DNA of 64,000 nucleotides from Pontibacillus yanchengensis Y32 (GTDB taxonomy: Bacteria > Bacillota > Bacilli > Bacillales > BH030062), in NCBI RefSeq assembly GCF_000770635.1, contig NZ_AVBF01000019.1:1-64000 (forward strand), read 5' to 3'. Shown in pieces: positions 57,174-64,000 of this stretch; within the stretch, counting starts at the first letter, position 1, and each line of letters begins with the position of its first letter. The notes below the pieces were generated by a model, which made no database searches, was not told the DNA's origin, and saw nothing but the letters and a program-made list of their open reading frames with translations. The translations under genes were made by a program, and so were the position numbers.

Positions 57174-59810
57174 TTAGTTGCTATCTTCTGTTTGATTTGT
57201 TTCATCGTCGTTATTAGTATCATTTTGATCTTCTTGATTTGTAGAATCGTTAGAAGAATCATCATTTTGGTTGTTATTCTGATTGTCAGTGTCATTGTCA
57301 TCATTACTGCTAGAATCATTATTATCGGAATCATTATTTTGGTTATCGTTGTTGTTATTACCCTCTTGATCCTCGTTATTCTCATTATCTTCGCCGTTGT
57401 TTTCGTCATTGTTATTTTGATTGTCTTCTTCGTCTTCATCTTCACCAACGCCGTCTAAGATATCATCTGGATCTTGTTCTTCAGGTATTTGGACTTGAAC
57501 AGAAGCTGGATCACTTTTGTTGTCCGAGTTTGTTTCACTAATGGCAATAACATCAAAGGTGTACGTTTTACCTTTTTCAAGGTTGCTTATCTCTGCTTTT
57601 GTATCCTTGGTATTTGGAACGATTGTTTGCTTTTCTTCACCTTGTGCGCCGCCATTAACAGTAAATACGACTGGTTTTCCTTCATCTTGGTTATAGGACC
57701 ATGATAGTGTTAGTGTACCTTTTTCTTCATCATATTGACTTGTTAATCCCTGAACAGGATCAAGCTTATCATATTGGTTTGATGTTTTAGAAGGTTCTGT
57801 ACCTTTCACAAATAGTTCATAGTTTATTTGACTTGAAGGTGTGAATTCACTAGGTAATTTAGCAGGATTTGTACCTGCTTCGACTCCAACACGAACTACA
57901 GATGAAGGTTGTTTGAAATCAGCAGTTTCAACTCCTTGAGATACATGAGACATGACCTGCTTAAATATTTGTTGAGGTATGTCTTTTCCTTGTTTAATAG
58001 CTCCATCTTTGTATCCTGACCATACTGAAATAGTATAGTTTGTTGTGTAGCCAGTAAACCAAGAATCACGCGTTCCACCACTTTCGGTGTTGGTCGTTCC
58101 TGTTTTGCCTGCTAGTGGAAGACCTGAAACATTTGCTGCTTGACCAGTTCCCATAGGAGAACTTACTACATCTTTTAGCATGTCTGTAATCATGTAAGCT
58201 GTATAGTCTTTCATTGCAACTTGAGATTTCGTTTCAAACTCGACCGGATTACGATCACCCTGGAATTCTACTTTGCGAACGGAATAAGGTTCATTATGAA
58301 CACCTTCATTACCAAATGCACTGTATGCACTTGCTAATTCTAATGGTGTAACATGAGTGGCACCACCAATAGCGTTTGATTCATACATTGGGTCATTTTG
58401 GAAGGAAATACCTAATCCTTCTGCGAATGATTGCGACTGGTCAATGCCTACCTCCATGAGCGTCTTTGCTGCTGGTACGTTTCTTGAACGAGCTAATGCT
58501 TCTCTCATGGTCATCCATCCCATGTAACGATTATCCCAGTTGTTTACATCGTTATTGTCTCCTGTTTGGAACTGATAAGGTTCATCATTTAATTGATGAT
58601 AGGTAGACCACTTATTGAATTCAATAGCAGGCCCATAGTCAACAATTGGTTTGAATGTTGAACCAGGTTGACGCCCGTCTCCTTGAATGGCATAGTTCCA
58701 TGAATCATTGAGGTTCTCTTTATTACGGCCACCGCCTATAGCACGAATGGCACCAGATTTCGTATCAAGTACGGTGAGACCGGTTTGAAACTTATCGTCT
58801 GGGAAAGGAATAGGGCTGTTTGGTCCTAACAATTCTTCTACTTTCTGTTGAGCGTTTTGGTCTAAGGTGGTGTAGACTTTTAATCCATCCTTATAGATAT
58901 CTGCACCTTCCATTTTCTGTTGGACCTCATTGATTACTTTTTCTAAGAAAGCATCATAAGGAATGTTAGTATCAGGATTTCCTTGTTCAATCATAGATGT
59001 AACTTTTACGTTTTGCGCTTCTTCAGCTTTTTCTTTGTTTATTTTATTATGTTCAACCATTAGGTCCAACACAACATTCTTTCGTTCCTGAGCAAGCTCA
59101 GGTGCTTCAAATGGGTCATAACCAACCGGACGCTGTGGTAAGCCTGCAAGTAAGGCTGCTTCTGGTAAAGTTAACTCGTCTAACTCTTTATTGAAGTAAA
59201 TTTCTGCTGCTTTTGATACGCCATAAGCATTATTACCATAATAGATAGTGTTTAAATACATGGTAAGTATTTGATCTTTAGAATATTGTTGCTCCATCCG
59301 AATCGCAAGCCATTGTTCTTGTACCTTTCGCTCGATGGACTTTTCCGGGCTAAGAAAAGCATTCTTAACAACTTGTTGTGTAATAGTACTAGCTCCTTGT
59401 GAACCAAAGCCCTCTGTGATATTAGCGTACACAGCAGCTAATATTCTTCTAAAGTCAATGCCTATATGTTCGCGGAAACGCGCATCTTCCGTAGCAATGA
59501 CAGCATCTTCTAATACTTGAGGGATTTCTTCATAAGAAATCTTCGTTCGTTTCTGTGAACCTAAATCAGCAAATAGCTCGCCATCTTTATCATAAATTTT
59601 TGCAGATAATGGATTTGATAATTTCTCTTCATTTAACGACGGTGCTCCAGATACATAATAAGCAAACAATCCGCCAACACCTATTGCACCAATGATACCG
59701 ACCAATAAAATCGTCATGAGTACTCGTCTTACCATAGGTTTCTTATTTTGCTTTTTTGTTTGTTTTTGTTGATTCTTTCTAGCTGTTCGAGATTGGCTAT
59801 TATCTGCCAT
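57174..59810 (-). CDS. ponA: Class A penicillin-binding protein PonA (PBP1)
   Basis: A bifunctional peptidoglycan glycosyltransferase/transpeptidase, 878 residues. After a basic cytoplasmic tail and one membrane helix (about 30-53) come the GT51 domain (EDARFREHIGIDF, STITQQ) and the transpeptidase with PGSTFKP (active Ser), SRN and KTGTTN. A fibronectin-III-like domain follows (about 690-775). The last 102 residues contain only Asp, Glu, Asn, Gln, Ser, Thr, Gly and a few Pro/Ile/Leu/Val, with no Lys or Arg. The ATG at 59810 has GGAGGAAG upstream. It is co-transcribed with recU. Confidence 0.95.
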   Translation of the reverse strand: MADNSQSRTARKNQQKQTKKQNKKPMVRRVLMTILLVGIIGAIGVGGLFAYYVSGAPSLNEEKLSNPLSAKIYDKDGELFADLGSQKRTKISYEEIPQVLEDAVIATEDARFREHIGIDFRRILAAVYANITEGFGSQGASTITQQVVKNAFLSPEKSIERKVQEQWLAIRMEQQYSKDQILTMYLNTIYYGNNAYGVSKAAEIYFNKELDELTLPEAALLAGLPQRPVGYDPFEAPELAQERKNVVLDLMVEHNKINKEKAEEAQNVKVTSMIEQGNPDTNIPYDAFLEKVINEVQQKMEGADIYKDGLKVYTTLDQNAQQKVEELLGPNSPIPFPDDKFQTGLTVLDTKSGAIRAIGGGRNKENLNDSWNYAIQGDGRQPGSTFKPIVDYGPAIEFNKWSTYHQLNDEPYQFQTGDNNDVNNWDNRYMGWMTMREALARSRNVPAAKTLMEVGIDQSQSFAEGLGISFQNDPMYESNAIGGATHVTPLELASAYSAFGNEGVHNEPYSVRKVEFQGDRNPVEFETKSQVAMKDYTAYMITDMLKDVVSSPMGTGQAANVSGLPLAGKTGTTNTESGGTRDSWFTGYTTNYTISVWSGYKDGAIKQGKDIPQQIFKQVMSHVSQGVETADFKQPSSVVRVGVEAGTNPAKLPSEFTPSSQINYELFVKGTEPSKTSNQYDKLDPVQGLTSQYDEEKGTLTLSWSYNQDEGKPVVFTVNGGAQGEEKQTIVPNTKDTKAEISNLEKGKTYTFDVIAISETNSDNKSDPASVQVQIPEEQDPDDILDGVGEDEDEEDNQNNNDENNGEDNENNEDQEGNNNNDNQNNDSDNNDSSSNDDNDTDNQNNNQNDDSSNDSTNQEDQNDTNNDDETNQTEDSN

Positions 59811-59829
59811 TTCCCATCTTCCTCCGTTC

Positions 59830-60420
59830 TTAAAGGTACACTTCATCCAGTACAGATAAATAATCTACTCTAATATGAAATTTCAAAGGAATGAAATGTC
59901 CTCCTTGTTGTATATCCTTGTAAGGAATTGATTTTCTTCCACCACTATTTTGACGTTCCCAATAAGAGAAAAGTTTCTCTGCAGGGAATAAATATGTTTC
60001 TTCTTGTTGTGAAAAGCGGAGGATGATAAAACATATACCTCCATGCTCTATGACTTGCTTCATATGCTGTATTTGATGTTCATGAACATTTGAGAGTGGA
60101 AAGGATGTCTTGTTTTTTGTTTCCTTAGCTTCAAAGTCTATATACCTACCGTTATATACGCCATTATAATCTGTAGTTGATGGTTGTTTAAAGTAAGCTT
60201 CTTTTATAACAGCTGCACTACGTTTAGGAAAATCGACGTTAACGATTTGAACAGGTGTAGGTTTTTTGTGAATCACTGCCTTTCCAGATCGCAAGTAAGC
60301 CTGATTAGTCTGATTTATATCTTCTTCAAGTGTCATGCCACGATTGGAATAGTCGGGCTTTTTATTCTTTTTTCCGCCAGTAGGTGGGGGTGTTCGTTTA
60401 TGACCATTAGGATAATTCAT
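59830..60420 (-). CDS. recU: Holliday junction resolvase RecU
   Basis: RecU cleaves Holliday junctions during recombination and chromosome segregation. The 196-residue protein has a flexible basic N-terminus and [14 protein letters not shown]. The nuclease core includes [20 protein letters not shown] with the PD-(D/E)xK residues. It ends 19 bp before ponA. The recU-ponA operon is conserved in Bacilli. GGGAGGAAC precedes the ATG. Confidence 0.95.
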   Translation of the reverse strand: MNYPNGHKRTPPPTGGKKNKKPDYSNRGMTLEEDINQTNQAYLRSGKAVIHKKPTPVQIVNVDFPKRSAAVIKEAYFKQPSTTDYNGVYNGRYIDFEAKETKNKTSFPLSNVHEHQIQHMKQVIEHGGICFIILRFSQQEETYLFPAEKLFSYWERQNSGGRKSIPYKDIQQGGHFIPLKFHIRVDYLSVLDEVYL

Positions 60421-60543
60421 AAGTAATGTTCCTCCCTGTGCATGTAAGTATCATATCAAAAATATATAAATGATGAGAAGAAAAATTAAAAAATCCTCTT
60501 ATTTGTCATATTTTTGAACATGCTACTAGAGAGGTGAATCATT

Positions 60544-61521
60544 ATGCTTTCAAATTTCCATCGAAACATTGTAACAACAATCAAGTTAGAGACAGTTAGG
60601 CACAACGTCGACAATATTTCCCGTACTAAAGCCTATCAAAACATCTATATAAAACATAAAGAAATAAAATGGGCGTTCTTAGCAAGTATGGTTTCTAGAA
60701 ATGCAGGATGGAATATGACAGATTTACAGCAAGAACCTTTTAAAACCTTTCTATCAAGACAAGCAAAAGAGGATTTATTTTCTACATACGAGAGAGCAAA
60801 TTGGTTAATCTTTTCTGATGCTTATCCACAGTTACTTCTATATGAGAGGTCCAAGCAGCTTGACGAACCGTTGTTTCAATTACTCACACACTTACATGTT
60901 TCTAAGTTTATGCAAAAAGAGTGGTTCTTTTTTTGGAAACATAAAGATTATAATCGACTCGTAAAAGCTCTGATTATTAATGAACAAAATGTCATTCAAC
61001 AACCTGTCATTCTTCAACCGTTTTTCAAGAAAAAAGTGTTCCATGGATATCACTATTTAATACAGGATTTCTTCCATATGAGTGCAGTTCTTTTTCCTAC
61101 TGTACAAGGAAAAGTTTATGGATCCTACGTGCATGACTTTTCAAACATTACCAAACGCATAACATTAGGTAAAAGGCTAGCTTCATTACTGTTTCATCCA
61201 GAATATTACCCTGATTTTTATACATTTGCTAATAGGACTGAGCCCATTGGGTCCCGGTATGAGTATGAGCAATATTTTACTACACCAACAGCAAGAACAC
61301 CTATGTTAAGAGCATTATACCCTATTATCACTCACAAGGACAAAGTTCGAAAAGATTGGTATGTTTCAGGGAGTTGTGTAAAGAAAAGATGGTGGAAATC
61401 AATACACCCAGTTTTCTCTCAAGACGTGAGTCATCGTTATTATGCAAAAAGACATGGTTTACTCGCTATTCAGAACATGGTGAGTGCTTATCAAGAATCA
61501 AAGGTAGATAAAAAACCTTAA
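60544..61521 (+). CDS. yppC: YppC-like protein (DUF2515)
   Basis: A 325-residue protein with NISRTKAYQNIYIKHKEIKW and SMVSRNAGWNMTDL, both typical of DUF2515 proteins. There is no clear signal or membrane segment. It is divergent from recU, at the yppC position of B. subtilis. GAGAGGTGA precedes the ATG. Function unknown, possibly sporulation-linked given its neighbours (inference). Confidence 0.8.
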   Translation: MLSNFHRNIVTTIKLETVRHNVDNISRTKAYQNIYIKHKEIKWAFLASMVSRNAGWNMTDLQQEPFKTFLSRQAKEDLFSTYERANWLIFSDAYPQLLLYERSKQLDEPLFQLLTHLHVSKFMQKEWFFFWKHKDYNRLVKALIINEQNVIQQPVILQPFFKKKVFHGYHYLIQDFFHMSAVLFPTVQGKVYGSYVHDFSNITKRITLGKRLASLLFHPEYYPDFYTFANRTEPIGSRYEYEQYFTTPTARTPMLRALYPIITHKDKVRKDWYVSGSCVKKRWWKSIHPVFSQDVSHRYYAKRHGLLAIQNMVSAYQESKVDKKP

Positions 61522-61543
61522 ACCTCCATGAGGTTTAAGGTTT
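61513..61543 (+). terminator. Terminator-like hairpin at the yppC end
   Basis: AAACCTTAAACCT-type 13-bp arms (61513-61525 and 61531-61543) overlap the yppC stop. There is no T run, so termination is uncertain. The rest of 61544-61676 holds no supported gene. Confidence 0.5.
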
Positions 61544-61676
61544 AGTTAAGAAATAAAGAGTCTACACGAAATTTATTTCACTTTGACTGGTTACGTGAAG
61601 CCTTCTTAAACCAATTCTTAACTTTGTTTACACCCTGTTAGAGATGAGCACGATATCCTTGCGTTTTTGTTAAGGT

Positions 61677-61802
61677 TTAAGTTGCAGGACGATTTTCTCC
61701 TTCAAGTTTAGGATTGCCATCACCCTTGAAATTTTCATTTCGTTGCTTCGGCTCAGAATTTAATGGCTTTTTAGCTTGTGTATTTCGACCTTTTTTTCCC
61801 AT
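61677..61802 (-). CDS. sspM: Small acid-soluble spore protein, SspM-like
   Basis: A 41-residue hydrophilic frame, MGKKGRNTQAKKPLNSEP at the start and GENRPAT at the end, with GAGGAGGGAT upstream on the minus strand. B. subtilis has sspM exactly between yppC and yppD; its product is likewise tiny, Lys/Gln-rich, and ends GGPNRPST. Identity is therefore proposed from place, size and the terminal motif; the similarity between is low. Confidence 0.6.
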   Translation of the reverse strand: MGKKGRNTQAKKPLNSEPKQRNENFKGDGNPKLEGENRPAT

Positions 61803-61977
61803 TGTTATCCCTCCTCGACAATAGTTTATATCAACTTTTCTAAAAAATACGAAAGAAGTACAAAACTGACGAATTTCACTTTCTTTGTAGCTTTTGTTCT
61901 AGTTTTGTCGTTTGAGAAGGGGATGAACAAAGAAAGGTGAATAATAAGAGTACACAAATTATGAAGGAGGAGTTAGG

Positions 61978-62295
61978 ATGGGTGTTGCTGCAAAAAAAAT
62001 CGGTACTTATCCAGATGGTGTATCTAGAGTGGAATTTGAAAAGTCTTGGGTGGATTTAATTGATCGTGTACAAATCATTGATGATAAGGTATCTAAAAAA
62101 GCCGATGAAGTTGTGTTAACAATGGTCCTAGCACATCGTCGTGAAATAGAACAGCTCCAATTAGAATTCCTTCAGTTACAAAAAGAAATTAAAACACTGC
62201 AAAAGCAACAGAAGGTCTTAGTAGAGGATAAACAAAAGCACATGATTGAAAAGAAACCGATAAAAAAGAGTTTGTGGAATTGGTTTCGAAAATAG
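61978..62295 (+). CDS. Hypothetical coiled-coil protein (YppD position)
   Basis: A 105-residue protein beginning MGVAAKKIGTYPDGVSRVEF. A long coiled coil covers about 53-85 (repeated Glu/Gln/Leu heptads), and the tail KKSLWNWFRK is basic and aromatic, suggesting membrane contact. I do not recognise the family; it sits where B. subtilis has yppD. AAGGAGGAG precedes the ATG. yppE follows after 53 bp. Confidence 0.7.
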   Translation: MGVAAKKIGTYPDGVSRVEFEKSWVDLIDRVQIIDDKVSKKADEVVLTMVLAHRREIEQLQLEFLQLQKEIKTLQKQQKVLVEDKQKHMIEKKPIKKSLWNWFRK

Positions 62296-62348
62296 ATGAA
62301 GTACCTCTTTCCTTCATGTTACAGTAGAAGAGAAGGAGTGAGATAGCA

Positions 62349-62708
62349 TTGAGTTCTAAGCTAGAAAATCAAATTTGGACTATTAAGCAAGAATTAAATC
62401 AATTAAAAGATCGTTTTCTTGCTTCTGATAAACGAGCAGATAAAAAGGATCGAGCTCTCTTTGAACAGGTGAAGGAAGAAACTTCTCCATTATTTACATT
62501 AATTCAAGAATGGTATGATGAAGCAGAGCAATACGTGAAAATGAATCCAGGTAGCAAGGTATTTCCCTTACAACTAGAAAACACTAAAGATAATTTTGAA
62601 TTACTTGTTCTTCATAGTTACTATATTGATGTTCCAAAGAAGCGTTATATGGAGCTTTATAATTCCGTTCACTATGTTTTAGATCAGCTCTTAGATAATT
62701 TTAGATAA
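62349..62708 (+). CDS. yppE: YppE family protein (DUF1798)
   Basis: A 119-residue four-helix protein with the conserved FPLQLENTKDNFELLVLHSYYID segment and PKKRYMELYNSVHYVLDQLL ending of DUF1798. Structures of the family show a helical bundle; function unknown. Initiation is at TTG after AAGGAGTGAG. It ends at a terminator. Confidence 0.83.
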   Translation: MSSKLENQIWTIKQELNQLKDRFLASDKRADKKDRALFEQVKEETSPLFTLIQEWYDEAEQYVKMNPGSKVFPLQLENTKDNFELLVLHSYYIDVPKKRYMELYNSVHYVLDQLLDNFR

Positions 62709-62713
62709 AAATC

Positions 62714-62750
62714 GAAAGCAGACCAATATCTTTTGGTCTGCTTTCCTTAT
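62714..62750 (+). terminator. Terminator of yppE
   Basis: GAAAGCAGACCAA (62714-62726) pairs with TTGGTCTGCTTTC (62733-62745), loop TATCTT; the T tail is interrupted. It can serve the convergent small gene too. Confidence 0.82.
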
Positions 62751-62763
62751 GTTTTAATCGAAT

Positions 62764-62904
62764 CTATTCTTTTATAGCTCCGCCTTTATTATTATGCATG
62801 TTTTTTGGCTTTTCTTCACCAACTTCTGCAAACTGTTTAGCTGATAATGGTTTTTCGTGTTCATGATTTTGTTTTTTCTCTTTATATCCTTTACCTCGTC
62901 CCAT
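62764..62904 (-). CDS. Small hydrophilic protein, possibly spore-related
   Basis: A 46-residue frame, MGRGKGYKEKKQNHEHEKPL at the start, rich in Lys, Glu, His and Asn and with no hydrophobic segment. AAAGGAGGGAT precedes the ATG at 62904; the frame also reads upstream to 62952 but without a site. Its make-up resembles minor small acid-soluble spore proteins; I do not recognise the family. Confidence 0.6.
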   Translation of the reverse strand: MGRGKGYKEKKQNHEHEKPLSAKQFAEVGEEKPKNMHNNKGGAIKE

Positions 62905-62997
62905 AGAATCCCTCCTTTCATATTTTATTGTTTCTGATTCACATGAAAACATGCTTGTGATTAAAAGCTGAAGTCATAAAATAAATTAATCTTTTTG

Positions 62998-63023
62998 TGA
63001 ACGATATAGAAAAGTTATACGTC
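62998..63023 (+). promoter_or_regulatory. ECF-type (SigY-like) promoter of sigY
   Basis: TGAACG (62998-63003), 16 bp, CGTC (63020-63023), the pattern of ECF sigma promoters and of the autoregulated B. subtilis sigY promoter. It lies 30 bp before the sigY start, implying a short leader. Confidence 0.75.
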
Positions 63024-63053
63024 TAATAAGTAGAAGTGAAATGAGGAATGCCT

Positions 63054-63575
63054 ATGGAACAAGATTATCTAGCTCGTGCAAAAAAAGGAGACGAGGAAGC
63101 ATTAGCTAGTATTCTTAAAGAACATTATACATTCGTATATAAATATGTTTTAAAAATATCAGGATCAGAGCAAACAGCATTGGATATAACACAAGATACA
63201 ATGGTGAAGGCTATCCAAAAGATTCAACAATACAAAGGGAAATCTGCCTTCTCTTCTTGGTTGATTCAAATTGCTACAAATACATATTTAGATATGAAGC
63301 GAAAACAAAAAACCGCTCAATCGTACTTGGAAAAGGAAAAAAGAAAGTTAGACTACAACATAAACAACTCTTTTCAATCCACAGAATGGCATGCAACAAA
63401 AGAGGCCATATGGAAACTCCCCGATGCTTATAGGATTCCGATTTTACTTAAGCATTATTATGGATATGATTATGCTGAAATAGCTAAGATGACTTCTGTA
63501 AAAGTTGGAACTGTCAAATCAAGAGTTCATTATGGCTTAGCCATTTTAAGAGAGGAGCTTCAAGAACATGAGTGA
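63054..63575 (+). CDS. sigY: ECF RNA polymerase sigma factor SigY
   Basis: A 173-residue ECF sigma factor. Region 2 spans about 20-85 (ALDITQDTMVKAIQKIQQY for -10 recognition and core binding); region 4 spans about 115-170 with a helix-turn-helix (YDYAEIAKMTSVKVGTVKSRV). Assignment to SigY rests on the following yxlC- and yxlD-like genes. GAGG seven bases before the ATG at 63054 is preferred over the ATG at 63048. An ECF-type promoter upstream implies autoregulation. Confidence 0.85.
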   Translation: MEQDYLARAKKGDEEALASILKEHYTFVYKYVLKISGSEQTALDITQDTMVKAIQKIQQYKGKSAFSSWLIQIATNTYLDMKRKQKTAQSYLEKEKRKLDYNINNSFQSTEWHATKEAIWKLPDAYRIPILLKHYYGYDYAEIAKMTSVKVGTVKSRVHYGLAILREELQEHE

Positions 63576-63903
63576 CTATAAATCATTAAAAGAGGAAGAA
63601 GTGGTTCAAGCTATCAAGTCTGCATCAGAAGATATAGATGATGAAGTCAATATAAAGGAGCCCTCCTTAGACTTCTTCAAAGACCTTGTATATCAAGAAC
63701 GACAAGCTTGGTATAGAAAGTTATGGTTAGAACTTCTATTTTTCTGGTGTATTGCTTTATCCATTATCAGTTTGATGACAATCAGTATTTTGTATATTCC
63801 AATGATTTTTGTAGGGATACAAATACTTGTTGCTATTGGATTGAGCGGTTATTTTATTAAAGAGTATGCGAGAATGGCGGTCGTACAAAATGACTTACAT
63901 TAG
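63568..63903 (+). CDS. yxlC: YxlC-like anti-SigY membrane protein
   Basis: A 111-residue protein: a cytoplasmic N-terminal half (about 1-50, acidic) and two membrane helices (about 52-75 and 78-97). It overlaps sigY by eight bases. In B. subtilis yxlC, together with yxlD and yxlE, negatively controls SigY. AGAGGAG inside the sigY end is the ribosome site. Confidence 0.82.
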   Translation: MSDYKSLKEEEVVQAIKSASEDIDDEVNIKEPSLDFFKDLVYQERQAWYRKLWLELLFFWCIALSIISLMTISILYIPMIFVGIQILVAIGLSGYFIKEYARMAVVQNDLH

Positions 63904-64000
63904 TGCTGATGAACTCCCCATCTGGGGTTGGATACTGGTAGGGATTATTTTACTAACCCAGAGTTCGTTTTTGTTTATCCAAGCAAAGAAAAAAGGGAAG
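63890..64000 (+). CDS. yxlD: YxlD-like protein, truncated by the window edge
   Basis: The ATG at 63890 overlaps the yxlC end by 14 bases. The visible 37 residues contain one membrane helix (WGWILVGIILLTQSSFLFI) followed by a basic KKKG turn, as in YxlD, a PLDc_N-type two-helix negative regulator of SigY. The rest, and probably yxlE, yxlF and yxlG, lie beyond 64000. Confidence 0.75.
   Translation, partial: MTYISADELPIWGWILVGIILLTQSSFLFIQAKKKGK

Noticed and set aside
57159-57458. Very hydrophobic 99-codon frame on the plus strand (Ile/Val only) and a basic frame on the minus strand
   Set aside because: Both are out-of-frame readings of the Asn/Asp-codon tract encoding the PonA tail.
61565-61640. 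Minus-strand stretch reading VNKVKNWFKKASRNQSK before a stop
   Set aside because: It looks peptide-like but has an in-frame stop just upstream and no start codon or ribosome site; it could be a decayed small gene.

Overview
The window is chromosomal DNA of a spore-forming, low-GC Gram-positive bacterium of the family Bacillaceae. Gene content and order follow the Bacillus subtilis stretch that runs from ansA/prsW/sleB/ypeB through der/gpsA, spoIVA/hbs, the menaquinone and aromatic supra-operon, qcrABC, dapB/mgsA/bshA/cca/birA/panBCD/dinG and asnS/dnaD/nth to ponA/recU/yppC. Several surface proteins carry long stretches rich in Asp, Glu, Ser and Asn (the PonA tail, the QcrC linker, a lipoprotein at 39033-39668). 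This suggests a moderately halophilic lineage near Halobacillus, Pontibacillus or Virgibacillus; the genus is inference. No rRNA, tRNA, transposase, prophage or CRISPR array was seen.

Layout. 1-9200: asparaginase, PrsW protease, the SleB/YpeB germination pair, a PilZ flagellar brake, cmk, an acyltransferase, an S1-domain protein and type 2 IPP isomerase. 9300-18200: small spore-associated genes, the YIEGIA pair, der, gpsA, spoVIF, yphF, spoIVA and hbs. 18300-30400: mtrB (TRAP), hepS-menG-hepT, ndk, cheR and aroC-aroB-aroH-hisC-tyrA-aroA. The trp genes and folE that B. subtilis has in this block are missing. 30400-38700: an unrecognised degenerate amidohydrolase-like gene, ypiA, reoY, ypiF, the qcrABC menaquinol:cytochrome c reductase, ypjA, ypjB and a zinc peptidase. 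38700-41150: repeats, two minus-strand membrane or lipoprotein genes and an empty gap. 41150-57150: dapB, mgsA, bshA, cca, birA, panBCD, dinG, a secreted degenerate metallo-beta-lactamase-like protein, ypmA, ypmB, aspB, asnS, dnaD, nth and ypoC. 57170-60420 (minus): ponA and recU. 60540-64000: yppC, a SspM-like gene, yppE and the start of a sigY-yxlCD ECF sigma operon with its own promoter, running off the window.

The genes form functional sets: menaquinone side-chain synthesis (fni, hepS/hepT, menG) feeds the menaquinol-oxidising Qcr complex; the shikimate genes supply chorismate, Tyr and Phe; panBCD and birA serve cofactor metabolism; and sleB/ypeB, spoVIF, spoIVA, ypjB, ypzI and sspM serve sporulation and germination.

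The most unusual features are a QcrC with two tandem heme-c domains joined by a 65-residue Gly/Ser/Glu linker, two proteins that look like metallohydrolases with their metal ligands lost, a mosaic family of palindromic intergenic repeats, and a structured hbs leader with mutually exclusive hairpins.
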